Positions 8,282 to 18,598 are shown, numbered from the stretch's first letter. The stretch is DNA of 64,000 nucleotides from Parasphingorhabdus sp. (GCA_030373505.1 JAUCYS010000003.1:124001-188000); one strand, 5' to 3'. Numbers and translations: made by a program. The notes: a model not told the origin generated them from the letters alone.

Positions 8282-9733
8282 TTAGGGGAACGTGATGGCA
8301 GCGTTAGCCGGGGTACAGCTTTGCGAAGAAACCTCTTGCGGGTGGCTTGCGAACAGTGACAACGGCTTGGTTAAGCAATCCTGGCTGGAAAGATAGACTG
8401 CGTGCGGTGCATCCACCAAGGTCAAAATTGCCACTGGAGCCACGGCCTGGAGTAAGGCTCCACGCTTGACCGCCGAATCATAAGGGGTTTTCGGATCCAT
8501 CGTTCCTTGCAAAATAAGTATCGGCGGCATGCTCATCGGCATCGCCAGTTTCGGCGGCGATGGATAGAGGGGAAATCGATTGTTCGCGAGGAGACTGGGA
8601 AGAGGGCTCGTGAATCCGAGGGCCGATTTCTCTTCGGCCAGGACTTCCGCCGTCAAATCGGGTCGGTCATTAAACTCTGATCCGGAGATAATGGCGGACA
8701 GCGGGATGGAAGACGTCGCCTGCTGAAATTGGGTGATTTCGCCCCAATAGGCTTCGACGCTGGTGATCGCATTCTCGATCAATTGCTCTGCTGCCGGATC
8801 TCTTGCAGACAAGGCGCTGATTATTGCCGGAATCCGGTTTCGGGCGGCGGGCACATCCAAAAGCAAACCCAGGAACTGCCGAAGATCGCCGTTGGGAACC
8901 TGGTCGATACCCGGTATCTCGGCACCGGCATCCAGGTCTTTGAGCAGAGCACGGTAAGTTTCGATGGCATCCTTCCCCAAGCTGCACGTGCTATCTGTTG
9001 CACAGTGCTCAAGCAAGGCCATGCCAACCTGATTGGTCGTATGCGAACGGTAGGATAGATCGCGTAACGGATCAGATGGAGCGGGCGTGAGAGAATCAAG
9101 GATGAGACCGTCGATGGCGCTGCCAGCGAGTTTGGCATATTCCAGCGCAAGCGAAGTGCCATAGGAAACGCCGTAGATCAGTGTTTTCTTCTTTGAACCC
9201 AGAGTGGAAACAAGCACTTCGAGATCGCGAGCGGCATTACGCTGGCTGAAGCTGTTTGCTCTTGGAATGTCGGCGTAAAGCGTCTCGAAACAGCTGCCCC
9301 ATTCTTCGCCAGCAAGAGCCATGCCGGCCACGCTGTCTGCAGTTTCTTCCGGACTGCATAATTTTGACGAATAGCCGGTGCCGCGATGATCCGGAACCAT
9401 GATATCATAGTTCGCGAATGTCGTTCGAAAAAAATCCATGTCCGCATAAAAGCTGGCACCTGATTCGCCCGGCCCTCCCGCGATCAACCAGAGCTCCCCT
9501 TCATGCTCTCCGCGCGCCGGGAATTTGCGTACGAACAGTTCAACCGGCCTGTTCGGCATATCCCCATGATCGACAGTTGTTCTGATACACAGGCTATCGG
9601 ACAGATTGCTGTGCAGTCCCTGATCACTGCATGCGACGAAATCGGATTGGGCCGACCCGCTTTCCGGCGCTGTGAAGGCCGTCAGCATCAGGAACACCAG
9701 ACCAGCCGGAAGGAATGATTGCAGAAAATTCAC
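8282..9733 (-). CDS. Secreted alpha/beta hydrolase with TAP-like C-terminal domain
   Basis: A signal peptide (about residues 1-29, ending near SGSAQ) leads an alpha/beta hydrolase of the proline-iminopeptidase/tripeptidyl-aminopeptidase type. Diagnostic parts are WLIAGGPGESGAS, the VPDHRGTGYSS oxyanion region, the nucleophile elbow GVSYGTS, and a TAP-like C-terminal domain with ILILQGTMDPKTPYD and DAPHAVYLSSQDC carrying the acid and histidine. Such enzymes release N-terminal residues from peptides, or act as esterases, in the periplasm. The usual ATG is absent; GTG 9733 is chosen over TTG 9739. The gene is AT-richer than the transglycosylase upstream of it. Confidence 0.75.
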   Translation of the reverse strand: MNFLQSFLPAGLVFLMLTAFTAPESGSAQSDFVACSDQGLHSNLSDSLCIRTTVDHGDMPNRPVELFVRKFPARGEHEGELWLIAGGPGESGASFYADMDFFRTTFANYDIMVPDHRGTGYSSKLCSPEETADSVAGMALAGEEWGSCFETLYADIPRANSFSQRNAARDLEVLVSTLGSKKKTLIYGVSYGTSLALEYAKLAGSAIDGLILDSLTPAPSDPLRDLSYRSHTTNQVGMALLEHCATDSTCSLGKDAIETYRALLKDLDAGAEIPGIDQVPNGDLRQFLGLLLDVPAARNRIPAIISALSARDPAAEQLIENAITSVEAYWGEITQFQQATSSIPLSAIISGSEFNDRPDLTAEVLAEEKSALGFTSPLPSLLANNRFPLYPSPPKLAMPMSMPPILILQGTMDPKTPYDSAVKRGALLQAVAPVAILTLVDAPHAVYLSSQDCLTKPLSLFASHPQEVSSQSCTPANAAITFP

Positions 9734-9768
9734 AGGCAACTTTCGTGATCAGCGGATTCGACGCACCC

Positions 9769-11760
9769 TTAGCCCCGGTCATTCTTCCCGATATAGCGTG
9801 ACAGCGGCGTGTCGCTGCGGATCGTCGGGCCGCGCGGGTTCTTGGTGTCATAGACCACCGCATTTTCGAGCACGCGCTTGACATAGTTGCGGGTCTCGGA
9901 AATCGGAATCTCCTCGATCCACTTGACCCAGTCGATCCCGCCCATGCGCGGATCGCCGTTGGCGCGGAGCCATTTGTTCACATTGCCGGGACCGGCATTA
10001 TAGGCGGCGATGGCGAGCGGGTAGCTGCCGCCATAATAGTCCATCATCCGCTGGATATAGCCGCTGCCGAGCCGGACATTATATTGCGGGTCATCGGTCA
10101 GCGCCGACAGGTCATAGGACATATTGGCCTTGCCCGACTGTTCGCGCGCGGTGCCGGGCATCAGCTGCATCAGGCCGCGGGCGCCGGCGTGGCTGATCGC
10201 GCCTTCGGCAAACTGGCTTTCCTGTCGGGTAATCGCGTGGATCAGCGTCCAGCTGCCTTCATGGCCAACGGGCACCTGAATCGTCGGGAAAGAAGTCTCG
10301 TCAATCGCGCCGACTCCGGCTCCCAGCGAACTGATTCCCTTGATCACGCCGAGATCGCGGGCGCCGATCCGGGTGGAGAGGTCGCTGATCAGCATATAGT
10401 CCTTGGCGGTCTTGGCATTATAGGCGAGCGCCCGGTGGAAGCGGATCTGCTCGCGCCACGGTCCGGTGCGCACCGATGCCTTGGTCGCAATGACCAGCGG
10501 TTCCTGATCAAAGGCACGGCGATCGGCGTCGGTGATCTCGACCGCGGGCTTGCGGTTGAACGCCGGCAGCGGACGCCCCAGCCGTTCGAGCGACAGCTGG
10601 CCGTAGAAATAGTCGGGGAAGGCCGCGGCCTTCTCGAAATAGGCCTTGGCCTGTTCGGTCTGGCCCGCTTCGGCCGCCGCGCGGCCGGCCCAGTAATAGC
10701 CCTTCGAGGTGATGTTCGGCGAATCATAGGATTGCGCATAGAGATCGAACATGCGGATCGCCTTGGCGGGCTGGCGCATGCCGTTGAGTGCGGCGGTGCC
10801 GGCGACCCAGGCGAGATCGGAATATTTGTCGCGCACACGGGATTCCTGGTCGGCGATCCGGGTCGGCGTCGCATAGGCATCCTCGATCTTCGAGGCGATA
10901 TCATAGGCGACCGTCCACTGCCGGTCATTGGCTGCGGCTTCCGCGTTGATCAGCATTGCCTCGAACCAGGTGTCTGGCTTGGCCGGCTTGACCCGCAAGG
11001 GCAGGCGGGTGGCAAGCAATTGCCGGGCGGCATAGCTCTGGCCGGTATTGCGCAAATAGCGTGCGCGATCGGCGAGATAGCCGGAGTCGTCGCGGGCAAT
11101 CGCGCCGACGGCCGTGGCCTGCTCGTTGGCATCGCCGGCTTCGGTCAGCTGGGCCAGTCTGGCCGCGAAGACCGGGCGCCGCGCCGGGGAAGTGAAGCCG
11201 AGCTGGCGTGCCGCATCGCGCGTGGCCCGTGCCCACAGCAGGGCATCCATGCGGGCGTCATGATCCTCGATGCTGAACGCCGAACTGAAGCGCGCCATAA
11301 GCGCCGCCTCGTCCTCGTCGGTCAGCGTGCCGCCGCGCCAGGCGGTCCGGGCCCATTGATCGGCCTTGTCACGCTGTCCGGCAGCCTGCAGCGCCACCGC
11401 ATATTTGGCGGCACCGGCGTTGGTGGTTGGCTCGAATCGCGAAAAATAGGCGAGCACGCGGGAAGGGGAGAAGCTGTTGATATTGATCGCCTGTTCGGCA
11501 TTGCGCCGCATCCGGGTGTCTTCCGGCCAGCCGGGGAAGGTGACCAGGAAACCCGCATAATCCTCAAACGAATAATTGTCGGACTGGGTCAGCACCCGCC
11601 AGCGCTGCAGGCCCAGGACCGCGTTGCCACCGGTCGGGTCGGAAAGGCCGGCGTCGGCCTTTTGCCAGCCCAGCTGTTCGCCAATATTGTCAGCCGCCAT
11701 GCATGTGGCAGGGGTCAAAAGCAGCGTTGTCATAAGAAATCTTGATACCATACTGGACAT
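9769..11760 (-). CDS. slt: Soluble lytic murein transglycosylase
   Basis: The 663-residue protein carries a signal sequence (about residues 1-22), a long helical superhelix region (about 30-480) typical of Slt70-like enzymes, and a C-terminal SLT domain. The catalytic Glu is in ITRQESQF (about residue 514). It is followed by GARGLMQLMPGTA, YNVRLGSGYI, AIAAYNAGPGNV and the SETRNYVKRV motif, all canonical. The enzyme cleaves peptidoglycan glycan strands to 1,6-anhydromuropeptides in the periplasm. ATG 11760 has AAGGAG upstream but with a long spacer; the frame is open to 11817. It is divergent from dapA, possibly sharing a promoter region. Confidence 0.92.
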   Translation of the reverse strand: MSSMVSRFLMTTLLLTPATCMAADNIGEQLGWQKADAGLSDPTGGNAVLGLQRWRVLTQSDNYSFEDYAGFLVTFPGWPEDTRMRRNAEQAININSFSPSRVLAYFSRFEPTTNAGAAKYAVALQAAGQRDKADQWARTAWRGGTLTDEDEAALMARFSSAFSIEDHDARMDALLWARATRDAARQLGFTSPARRPVFAARLAQLTEAGDANEQATAVGAIARDDSGYLADRARYLRNTGQSYAARQLLATRLPLRVKPAKPDTWFEAMLINAEAAANDRQWTVAYDIASKIEDAYATPTRIADQESRVRDKYSDLAWVAGTAALNGMRQPAKAIRMFDLYAQSYDSPNITSKGYYWAGRAAAEAGQTEQAKAYFEKAAAFPDYFYGQLSLERLGRPLPAFNRKPAVEITDADRRAFDQEPLVIATKASVRTGPWREQIRFHRALAYNAKTAKDYMLISDLSTRIGARDLGVIKGISSLGAGVGAIDETSFPTIQVPVGHEGSWTLIHAITRQESQFAEGAISHAGARGLMQLMPGTAREQSGKANMSYDLSALTDDPQYNVRLGSGYIQRMMDYYGGSYPLAIAAYNAGPGNVNKWLRANGDPRMGGIDWVKWIEEIPISETRNYVKRVLENAVVYDTKNPRGPTIRSDTPLSRYIGKNDRG

Positions 11761-11874
11761 TTTACGCTTAGGCTCCTTATCAGGCGCTGAACGGCGAACT
11801 ATATCACCGTTACTCATGCAAATGACTTGGTGTCGGCCTTGCCGATTTCCAAGGCAAATATAAAGGATTATTAG

Positions 11875-12750
11875 ATGTTCTCGGGTTCAATTCCGGCTCT
11901 GGCGACGCCCTTTCGCGACGGATCGTTCGCCGAAGACCAGTTTCGCGCTCTCGTCGACTGGCAGATCGATCAGGGCAGCAGCGCCCTGGTGCCCTGCGGC
12001 ACAACCGGAGAAGCATCCACCCTGTCGAACGCCGAACATCACCGGGTGATCGAAATATGCGTGGAGCAGGCGGCGGGCCGGGTGCCGGTGATTGCCGGCT
12101 GCGGCTCCAACGACACCACCAACGCGCTGCTTCACCTCAATTTTTCCAAGAAATGCGGCGCCGCCGCCGGTCTGGTCGTTGCGCCTTATTATAACCGGCC
12201 GAATCAGGAAGGCATCACTGCCCATTTCACCACGCTGACCGACAATGTCGATCTGCCGCTCGTGCTCTACAATGTCCCGGCCAGAACGGTGACCGACATC
12301 ATTCCGGATACGGTGGCGGCGCTGTCGAAGCTGCCCAATGTGGTCGCGATCAAGGATGCCAGCGGGGATATCGACCGGGTCACCGAGCACCGGCTGAACT
12401 GCGCCGACGATTTCGTGATGCTGTCGGGAGTCGATGAACTGTCGCTGGCCTTCAATGCGGCTGGCGGAATCGGCTGTATTTCGGTCACCGCCAATGTCGC
12501 GCCCAAATTATGCGCGGAATTCCAGGCGGCCTGTGCCGCAGGCGACTATGCCAAAGCCCGCGAGCTCAACGACGTGCTCTATCCGCTGCACAAGGCGCTG
12601 TTCTCCGATGCCTCTCCGGGGCCCATCAAATATGCCCTGTCACGGGTGCTCGAGAATTTCTCGACCGACCTGCGTTTGCCGATGACTCCCCCGTCCGAAG
12701 CCAGCCGCAAGGCCGTCGATGCCGCTCTGGAAGGGGCAGGGCTGGTCTGA
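11875..12750 (+). CDS. dapA: 4-hydroxy-tetrahydrodipicolinate synthase
   Basis: This 291-residue class I aldolase-type TIM barrel condenses pyruvate with aspartate semialdehyde, the first committed step to lysine and diaminopimelate. Visible signatures are SIPALATPF at the start, the [10 protein letters not shown] loop, [13 protein letters not shown], the tyrosine-bearing [10 protein letters not shown] segment, and the Schiff-base lysine in [10 protein letters not shown] (about residue 160). Length is typical. Its TGA overlaps the smpB ATG by one base, so the two are co-translated. Diaminopimelate for peptidoglycan fits the divergent transglycosylase next door, though this pairing may be chance. 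Confidence 0.96.
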   Translation: MFSGSIPALATPFRDGSFAEDQFRALVDWQIDQGSSALVPCGTTGEASTLSNAEHHRVIEICVEQAAGRVPVIAGCGSNDTTNALLHLNFSKKCGAAAGLVVAPYYNRPNQEGITAHFTTLTDNVDLPLVLYNVPARTVTDIIPDTVAALSKLPNVVAIKDASGDIDRVTEHRLNCADDFVMLSGVDELSLAFNAAGGIGCISVTANVAPKLCAEFQAACAAGDYAKARELNDVLYPLHKALFSDASPGPIKYALSRVLENFSTDLRLPMTPPSEASRKAVDAALEGAGLV

Positions 12751-13232
12751 TGGCAAAGCCACGCCCAGAGGAATTTGACAAGCAGAAGATCGTCGCCGAA
12801 AACCGGCGGGCGCGGTACGACTATTTTGTCGACGACAAGTTCGAGGCCGGCATCATGCTGACCGGTACCGAAGTGAAATCGCTGCGCTTCGGATCGGGCG
12901 CGATCGCGGAAAGCTATGCCGAGGTCAAGGATGACGAGGTCTGGCTGATCAACGCCAATATTCCGGAATGGAGCCACGGCAACCGTTATAACCACACGCC
13001 CACCCGGCCGCGCAAATTGCTGCTCAACCGGCGCCAGATCAACAAGCTGCACGGGGCGGTGATGCGCAAGGGCATGACGATCGTGCCGCTGTCGATCTAT
13101 TTCAACAGCAAGGGGCGAGCGAAGCTGGAACTGGCGCTGGCCAAGGGCAAGAAGGCGCCGGATAAAAGGCAGACCGAAAAGGACCGGGACTGGAAGAGAC
13201 AGCAGGGCCGACTGATGCGCGAACATGGCTGA
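12750..13232 (+). CDS. smpB: SsrA (tmRNA)-binding protein SmpB
   Basis: The 160-residue protein matches SmpB end to end: [29 protein letters not shown], and a [14 protein letters not shown] segment that contacts tmRNA. The C-terminal basic tail ([17 protein letters not shown]) enters the ribosomal mRNA channel. SmpB delivers tmRNA to stalled ribosomes in trans-translation. The ATG shares one base with the dapA stop, and the stop overlaps the following gene by eight bases. The tmRNA gene itself is not in this window. Confidence 0.96.
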   Translation: MAKPRPEEFDKQKIVAENRRARYDYFVDDKFEAGIMLTGTEVKSLRFGSGAIAESYAEVKDDEVWLINANIPEWSHGNRYNHTPTRPRKLLLNRRQINKLHGAVMRKGMTIVPLSIYFNSKGRAKLELALAKGKKAPDKRQTEKDRDWKRQQGRLMREHG

Positions 13233-13836
13233 TCACCGCGATTTGCAGAAAAAGGATTTTGCGGCGCGAACCATCCTGCGCTTTGTCCATTGGTTCCAGG
13301 GCAAGATGCCGACCCGGGCGGGGATGGAACGCAACAGATTTCTGAAGCCGATTGCCCACCGCTTCCTGCATTCCGAACTGTGGCGTTTCACAAGACGCTC
13401 GGTGCCGCGCGGCGTCGCGCTGGGCATGCTGGCGGCCTTTCTGATCCCGGTGGGCCAGATATTCGCTGCGGTTTTTCTCGCGCTTCCGGTGCGCGCCAAT
13501 GTTCCGGTGGCGGCGGTCACCACCTTCATCACCAACCCGCTGACCTATCCCTTCTGGATTGCGGCGGCGAACCAGACCGGCAAATTTGCCCTCCAGATCG
13601 ATGCCATGACCGTCAGTCAGCCGATCAAGACCCATATGCAGAGCGAACTGGGGCAATGGCTGAACTGGCTCGGGCGCGAGGCCGGTGTCACCGCCTTCGG
13701 GTTTCTGCTGTTTGCCATCATTTTTGCCGCCATCGGCTATCTCGTCAGTTCATGGGGATGGCGCTGGTGGATCGGACATAAACGCAGAGCGCGGCTGAAC
13801 AAAATTCTTGCCGACCGGATTCACGATGGCAAGTAA
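13225..13836 (+). CDS. DUF2062 domain membrane protein
   Basis: The 203-residue protein has the DUF2062 pattern: an [21 protein letters not shown] helix, an [19 protein letters not shown] loop, and two later hydrophobic helices around residues 145-175. Both termini are positively charged, which fits an inner-membrane protein. The biochemical role of DUF2062 is unknown. The start overlaps the end of smpB by eight bases, and the stop lies inside the start of cckA, so dapA-smpB-DUF2062-cckA reads as one transcriptional unit. Confidence 0.85.
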   Translation: MADHRDLQKKDFAARTILRFVHWFQGKMPTRAGMERNRFLKPIAHRFLHSELWRFTRRSVPRGVALGMLAAFLIPVGQIFAAVFLALPVRANVPVAAVTTFITNPLTYPFWIAAANQTGKFALQIDAMTVSQPIKTHMQSELGQWLNWLGREAGVTAFGFLLFAIIFAAIGYLVSSWGWRWWIGHKRRARLNKILADRIHDGK

Positions 13837-16276
13837 GGCGCAAAACAAGTCCGGATTGCTCAACCCCAGCACCCGCAAGGTGCAGAACGATGTGCGGACG
13901 CGGGCGGTGCTGCTCGTGGTGGCGATATTGGCATCGGCGGGTCTGCTCTACTGGCAGGTGCAGAATATCAGCCTGATCATCGCCTTTTTCGCTCTGGTGC
14001 TGAGCCTGACGGGCATCGCCTATTTCCTGCGTCCGCAAAGCGACGCGGCCGACCATGACCAGGCCGATCCGGAAGACTGGGCGGTGACCCGGATGGTCGC
14101 GGACCAGGCGTCCCTCGGCCTTGCGATCACTGACCGGGCGGGCCGTCTGGTCTGCGCCAACGAGCTTTTTACCAAATGGTTCAACGGCGCAGCGGTGCCT
14201 CCCGACCTGCCGCTGCAGGCCGGAGGCAATGAACTGCTGGCGACCGCTGGCCGGACCGCATGGCGCGATGGCCGCGGCTATGCCGAGGGCCTGCAGCGCG
14301 GCGTTGCGGAATATAGCGCAAAGGTCGTCCGGGCGGGGCAGGGCGATGAATATCTGCTCTGGCAATTCACGCCGCAGGTCCAGGCGGACCTTCTCGACGA
14401 GATGATCAGTCTGGTCAGCGGCGGTGGCGGCCGGGCCTTTTCGGAAGTCGGCATATTGGCCAGCGTGATCGGCGGAGAGGGGCGGATCCGCGCGTCCAAT
14501 CAGGCCTTTGCCCTGCGCGCAACCGGGCGGGTCGACGCCAATATATCGGGCCGCAATTTCATCAATTTCCTGCGCTCCGATGACAAGGGAACGATCTTTT
14601 TCGAACGCGAAGGACGCCATGGTACCCCGGTGCGCCTGTTCCATATTCCGCTCGACCGAGAAAAGGAAAAGGGGCCGGCGCTGATCCTGCTGATCGATGA
14701 TGATGGCGGCATGGTCGAGCGCGGCAAGGCGCTGGAGCAGGTGGAATCGATGCTGTCGCTGCTGCCGCTTGGCCTCGCCCTGACCGACCGCGACGGGCGG
14801 TTCCTGTTTCTCAATGAGGCTTTTGCCAAAATTGCCGGCATTGGCGAGAACGAGCAGCCGCTCTATCCCGGCGACCTGATGATCCGCGACGATAAATCCG
14901 CCGTGGCGGATGCGGTGCGGCGCTATGCCAGCGGCCCGGCGCTGGCCGGCGATCTGGCGGTGCGGCTGCGCAGCGGCGGCGAGGAACCGGTCGCCCTGGG
15001 GATCGCGGGGGTCCGCGGGCTGGGCGAGGCTGCGGTGCTGCTCTCGATCCGCGACAATAGCGAGGAATCGAAACTGAAGAGCCAGGTGGCGCAGGCGACC
15101 AAGATGCAGGCGGTTGGCCAGCTCGCCGGCGGCGTGGCGCATGATTTCAACAATATCCTGACCGCGATCATCGGCCATTGCGACCTGATGCTGCTGCGCC
15201 ACGCGCCGGGCGACAGCGATTATGACGATATCCAGCAGGTCAAGAACAACAGCAACCGGGCAGCGGGCCTGACCCGGCAACTGCTCGCTTTTTCCCGCCA
15301 GCAGACGCTGCGGCCGCAGGTGCTGCAGCTGCCCGACGTGGTGGCGGATGTGTCGAACCTGCTCAAGCGGCTGCTCGACGAGACGATCGAGCTGGAAGTG
15401 CGGCACGGGCGCAATCTGGGTCTGGTCCGCGCCGACCCGGGACAGCTCGAGCAGGTGATCATCAATCTCGGTGTCAACGCGCGCGACGCGATGCCTCATG
15501 GCGGCAAGATTTCCATTTCGACCCAGTCGGTCGTTGCCTCCGATGTCCGGGCGCTGAAGAGCGAAATTCTGCCGATCGGAGATTATACGGCGCTGATCTT
15601 CAGCGATACCGGACAGGGTATCCCGCCGCATGTGATCGGCAAAATCTTCGAGCCATTTTTCACCACCAAGGCCGTGGGCAAGGGCACCGGGCTCGGGCTG
15701 TCGACGGTCTATGGCATCATCAAGCAGTCCGGCGGCTATATTTTTGCCGATTCCAAGCCGGGCGAGGGCACGACCTTCTCGATCTATTTCCCGGTTCACC
15801 GGCCAACGGCGGAAGACGCGGCGCGGGCGACGCTGGACTCGGCGCCGGTCAAGGCCACGGCAAAGAAGGAATTGTGGGGCACCGGCCATATCCTGCTGGT
15901 CGAGGATGAGGATATGGTGCGAGCGGTTGCCGAACGGGCGCTGACCCGCCAGGGCTATAGCGTAGTGGCCGCCAGCGAAGGCGAGGAAGCGCTCGGGCTG
16001 CTCGCCGAACAGGCGGACAAGGAAGAACAGTTCGACATGATCGTCTCTGACGTGGTGATGCCCAATATGGATGGTCCCACCATGGCCAGGCATGTGCGCA
16101 AAAATTATCCCGACCTGCCGATCCTGTTCATGTCCGGCTATGCCGAGGAACAATTGCGCAAGTCGATCGATCTCGACAAGGTCAATTTTCTGCCGAAGCC
16201 CTTTTCGGTGGCGCAGCTCGCGGAAGCGGTGGGGGAAACCCTGGCCGAACATGCCAAGCCGGACCGGAATCGCTGA
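13826..16276 (+). CDS. cckA: Hybrid sensor histidine kinase CckA
   Basis: The 816-residue protein starts with two transmembrane helices (about residues 27-43 and 50-69). It continues with PAS-like sensing regions, a HisKA domain with the phospho-acceptor in AGGVAHDFNNIL (His about 439), an HATPase domain (NLGVNARDAMPHGG, DTGQGIP, FEPFFTTKAVGKGTGLGLS), and a receiver domain (VEDED, phospho-Asp in VSDVVMPNMDG about 742, Lys in LPKPFS). CckA is the alphaproteobacterial kinase/phosphatase that, via ChpT, phosphorylates CtrA and controls the cell cycle. ATG 13826 is preferred to an upstream in-frame start at 13808, giving an 11-base overlap with the DUF2062 gene. Confidence 0.92.
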   Translation: MASKAQNKSGLLNPSTRKVQNDVRTRAVLLVVAILASAGLLYWQVQNISLIIAFFALVLSLTGIAYFLRPQSDAADHDQADPEDWAVTRMVADQASLGLAITDRAGRLVCANELFTKWFNGAAVPPDLPLQAGGNELLATAGRTAWRDGRGYAEGLQRGVAEYSAKVVRAGQGDEYLLWQFTPQVQADLLDEMISLVSGGGGRAFSEVGILASVIGGEGRIRASNQAFALRATGRVDANISGRNFINFLRSDDKGTIFFEREGRHGTPVRLFHIPLDREKEKGPALILLIDDDGGMVERGKALEQVESMLSLLPLGLALTDRDGRFLFLNEAFAKIAGIGENEQPLYPGDLMIRDDKSAVADAVRRYASGPALAGDLAVRLRSGGEEPVALGIAGVRGLGEAAVLLSIRDNSEESKLKSQVAQATKMQAVGQLAGGVAHDFNNILTAIIGHCDLMLLRHAPGDSDYDDIQQVKNNSNRAAGLTRQLLAFSRQQTLRPQVLQLPDVVADVSNLLKRLLDETIELEVRHGRNLGLVRADPGQLEQVIINLGVNARDAMPHGGKISISTQSVVASDVRALKSEILPIGDYTALIFSDTGQGIPPHVIGKIFEPFFTTKAVGKGTGLGLSTVYGIIKQSGGYIFADSKPGEGTTFSIYFPVHRPTAEDAARATLDSAPVKATAKKELWGTGHILLVEDEDMVRAVAERALTRQGYSVVAASEGEEALGLLAEQADKEEQFDMIVSDVVMPNMDGPTMARHVRKNYPDLPILFMSGYAEEQLRKSIDLDKVNFLPKPFSVAQLAEAVGETLAEHAKPDRNR

Positions 16277-16323
16277 TGAACTGACCGGAAACTCAGCGAA
16301 ATAATTTAAATAGAGAAAATTAT

Positions 16324-16338
16324 GTTCCCCTCTTGTTC
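16324..16338 (+). promoter_or_regulatory. LexA (SOS) box upstream of recA
   Basis: GTTC at 16324-16327 and GTTC at 16335-16338 are separated by exactly seven bases, the direct-repeat LexA site of alphaproteobacteria. The second half-site forms part of a -35-like TTGTTC (16333-16338), 17 bases from TACATC, so LexA binding would block polymerase. A TGTTC/GAACA dyad at 16334-16348 overlaps it. The recA ATG is 75 bases downstream. Confidence 0.8.
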
Positions 16339-16413
16339 TATAAGAACAAATAAGGTACATCATCACAATCATTGATTGATGCAGCTTAAACATTTAGCGA
16401 AGGGGACAGGCAA

Positions 16414-17496
<1,083 letters not shown>

Positions 17497-17654
17497 CTGA
17501 ACCGAACGCCGTCGCGGCGACGGACGACAGGGCGGGCGGCAGATGCCTCCCGCTTGTCGGGCCCAAGATGGTCTGATCCATATCTCCGCCGCGCCGATGA
17601 ACAGATAATTCAAAGTTTTGCCGGATCACTCTCCCCGAGGCGATCCCTGGCATA

Positions 17655-17699
17655 GGGCCGTCCTTCTGTCCCCCGACTACAGGACGGCCCATTTTTATT
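17655..17699 (+). terminator. Strong intrinsic terminator
   Basis: GGGCCGTCCT (17655-17664) and AGGACGGCCC (17681-17690) form a perfect 10-base stem around a 16-base loop, followed at once by ATTTTTATT. It lies 158 bases after the recA stop. It either ends an unusually long recA 3' UTR or belongs to a separate small transcript in between. Confidence 0.8.
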
Positions 17700-17835
17700 G
17701 ACCATGATCTGGTTAAATGTTGGTGTGCAGGTTGCGGCTAATTATCTTAGCTGTGGGGGCTTTAAAGCTAAGCAACGAAAAGGCTAGAAATCAGCAGCTT
17801 GAAAAAAATAGCTTCGTTTTGAATCTCTGTAGATT

Positions 17836-17946
17836 ATGTCTTCAAGGATTCTGCTTATTGGAATGTTCCTAGTGCTGGCCCCGCTGGCGCAAGCTCAGCG
17901 AGAGCTTAGTATATGGTTTATATACCGCATCTTTCGTAGCAGGTGA
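17836..17946 (+). pseudogene. Truncated open frame with a secretory signal, probable gene remnant
   Basis: From ATG 17836, 36 codons encode a typical signal peptide (MSSRILLIGMFLVLAPLAQAQ) followed by only 15 residues rich in Trp, Ile and Arg before TGA. The signal ends with a good AXA-type cleavage site, but there is no mature domain. The simplest reading is the 5' end of an exported-protein gene whose body was lost or interrupted near the 17912-17928 repeat. A real tiny peptide cannot be excluded. Confidence 0.35.
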
Positions 17947-18310
17947 TCGTAGTTTTTTCATCTGATATAATCATGGCAGTGCTACCACAGACTTTCATGT
18001 TATGAGCATGAGCATTTAGAATTTGCACTCCTAGCATGAGCGCTATCGAGCTTAAAACATACTGGAATATATGCGCTCGGGCTCCCTTAGGATGGTTGGA
18101 CGGTGCGACCCTGCCTCGGCTCCCAAGCCAATCAGTAACATGAAGTTCTTTGATGGTGTATACACCGTAAGGCCTTAATCTGCCGCCCATACCGATAAGG
18201 TGGTTTTTGCAAAAAGTCCGCGGGAACTATAATTGCTGAGAAGCAAATTTTTTTCCTGCCTTTCGAATCGTCAATGTAAGCAAAGTGTATTTTTTGGAAC
18301 GGGCGAAATA

Positions 18311-18598
18311 ATGGATGAAAGTCAAATAGGTAAATTTAAAGAAGCCGCCCGCGAGCTTGAAGCGGATGAAAGAGAACAGCGCAGGGTGTCGCGGCGCAAA
18401 CTCGAACTGATCCGCTGGGCGCTGGCCGCTGGTGCCTTCGCTTGCCCATTGGTCCTGCTGTTGCGGCCGGGCTACTCAGAAGGTGGTTGGGGAGTGCTTC
18501 TATTCTTCCTGTTCGTAATCCTTGGCATACCGGCTGCGATGCTCTCGCTCCATCTGCATCCGCCGAAATGGCTTTCCCGGAAACCGCCTACCGGCTAG
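18311..18598 (+). CDS. Small two-span membrane protein, unknown function
   Basis: From ATG 18311 the frame codes for 95 residues. The N-terminal part (1-38) is charged and helical (EAARELEADEREQRRVSRRK). Two hydrophobic spans follow, about residues 40-55 and 62-81, and the tail is basic. The frame opens at 18233, but that extension is Cys- and Ser-rich and lies in AT-rich DNA, so the ATG is preferred. I do not recognise the family. GC rises to the local norm inside this gene, which supports it being a resident gene at the edge of the AT-rich island. Confidence 0.55.
   Translation: MDESQIGKFKEAARELEADEREQRRVSRRKLELIRWALAAGAFACPLVLLLRPGYSEGGWGVLLFFLFVILGIPAAMLSLHLHPPKWLSRKPPTG

Larger units (their letters stand above)
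17497..18310. other. Long gene-poor, AT-rich interval after recA
   Basis: About 810 bases lack a convincing full gene. The first 200 bases are GC-rich and structured: a CCGTCG/CGACGG hairpin at about 17509-17523 and a strong terminator at 17655. After 17700 the sequence becomes clearly AT-rich. It holds a 36-codon open frame starting like a secretory protein (17836-17946) and a perfect 12-base palindrome GGTGTATACACC at 18155-18166. It also holds two 17-base near-copies (17912-17928 and 18153-18169, 14 of 17 identical). It looks like a remnant of foreign DNA or a decayed gene. No transposase is visible. Confidence 0.5.

Noticed and set aside
10084-11745. Open plus-strand frame of 553 codons over the transglycosylase
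   Set aside because: The opposite strand encodes a canonical SLT protein.
13745-16393. Open minus-strand frame of 882 codons over cckA
   Set aside because: Antisense shadow of a kinase with all catalytic motifs; no domain or ribosome site seen.
17497-17699. 6S RNA or tmRNA in the recA trailer
   Set aside because: No matching consensus segments or permuted tmRNA ends could be recognised; only a terminator is clear.
17918-18190. Minus-strand 90-codon frame in the AT-rich island, with a hydrophobic middle
   Set aside because: No ribosome site or suitable start before the hydrophobic part, no known motif, and it runs through the near-repeats; kept only as a weak possibility.
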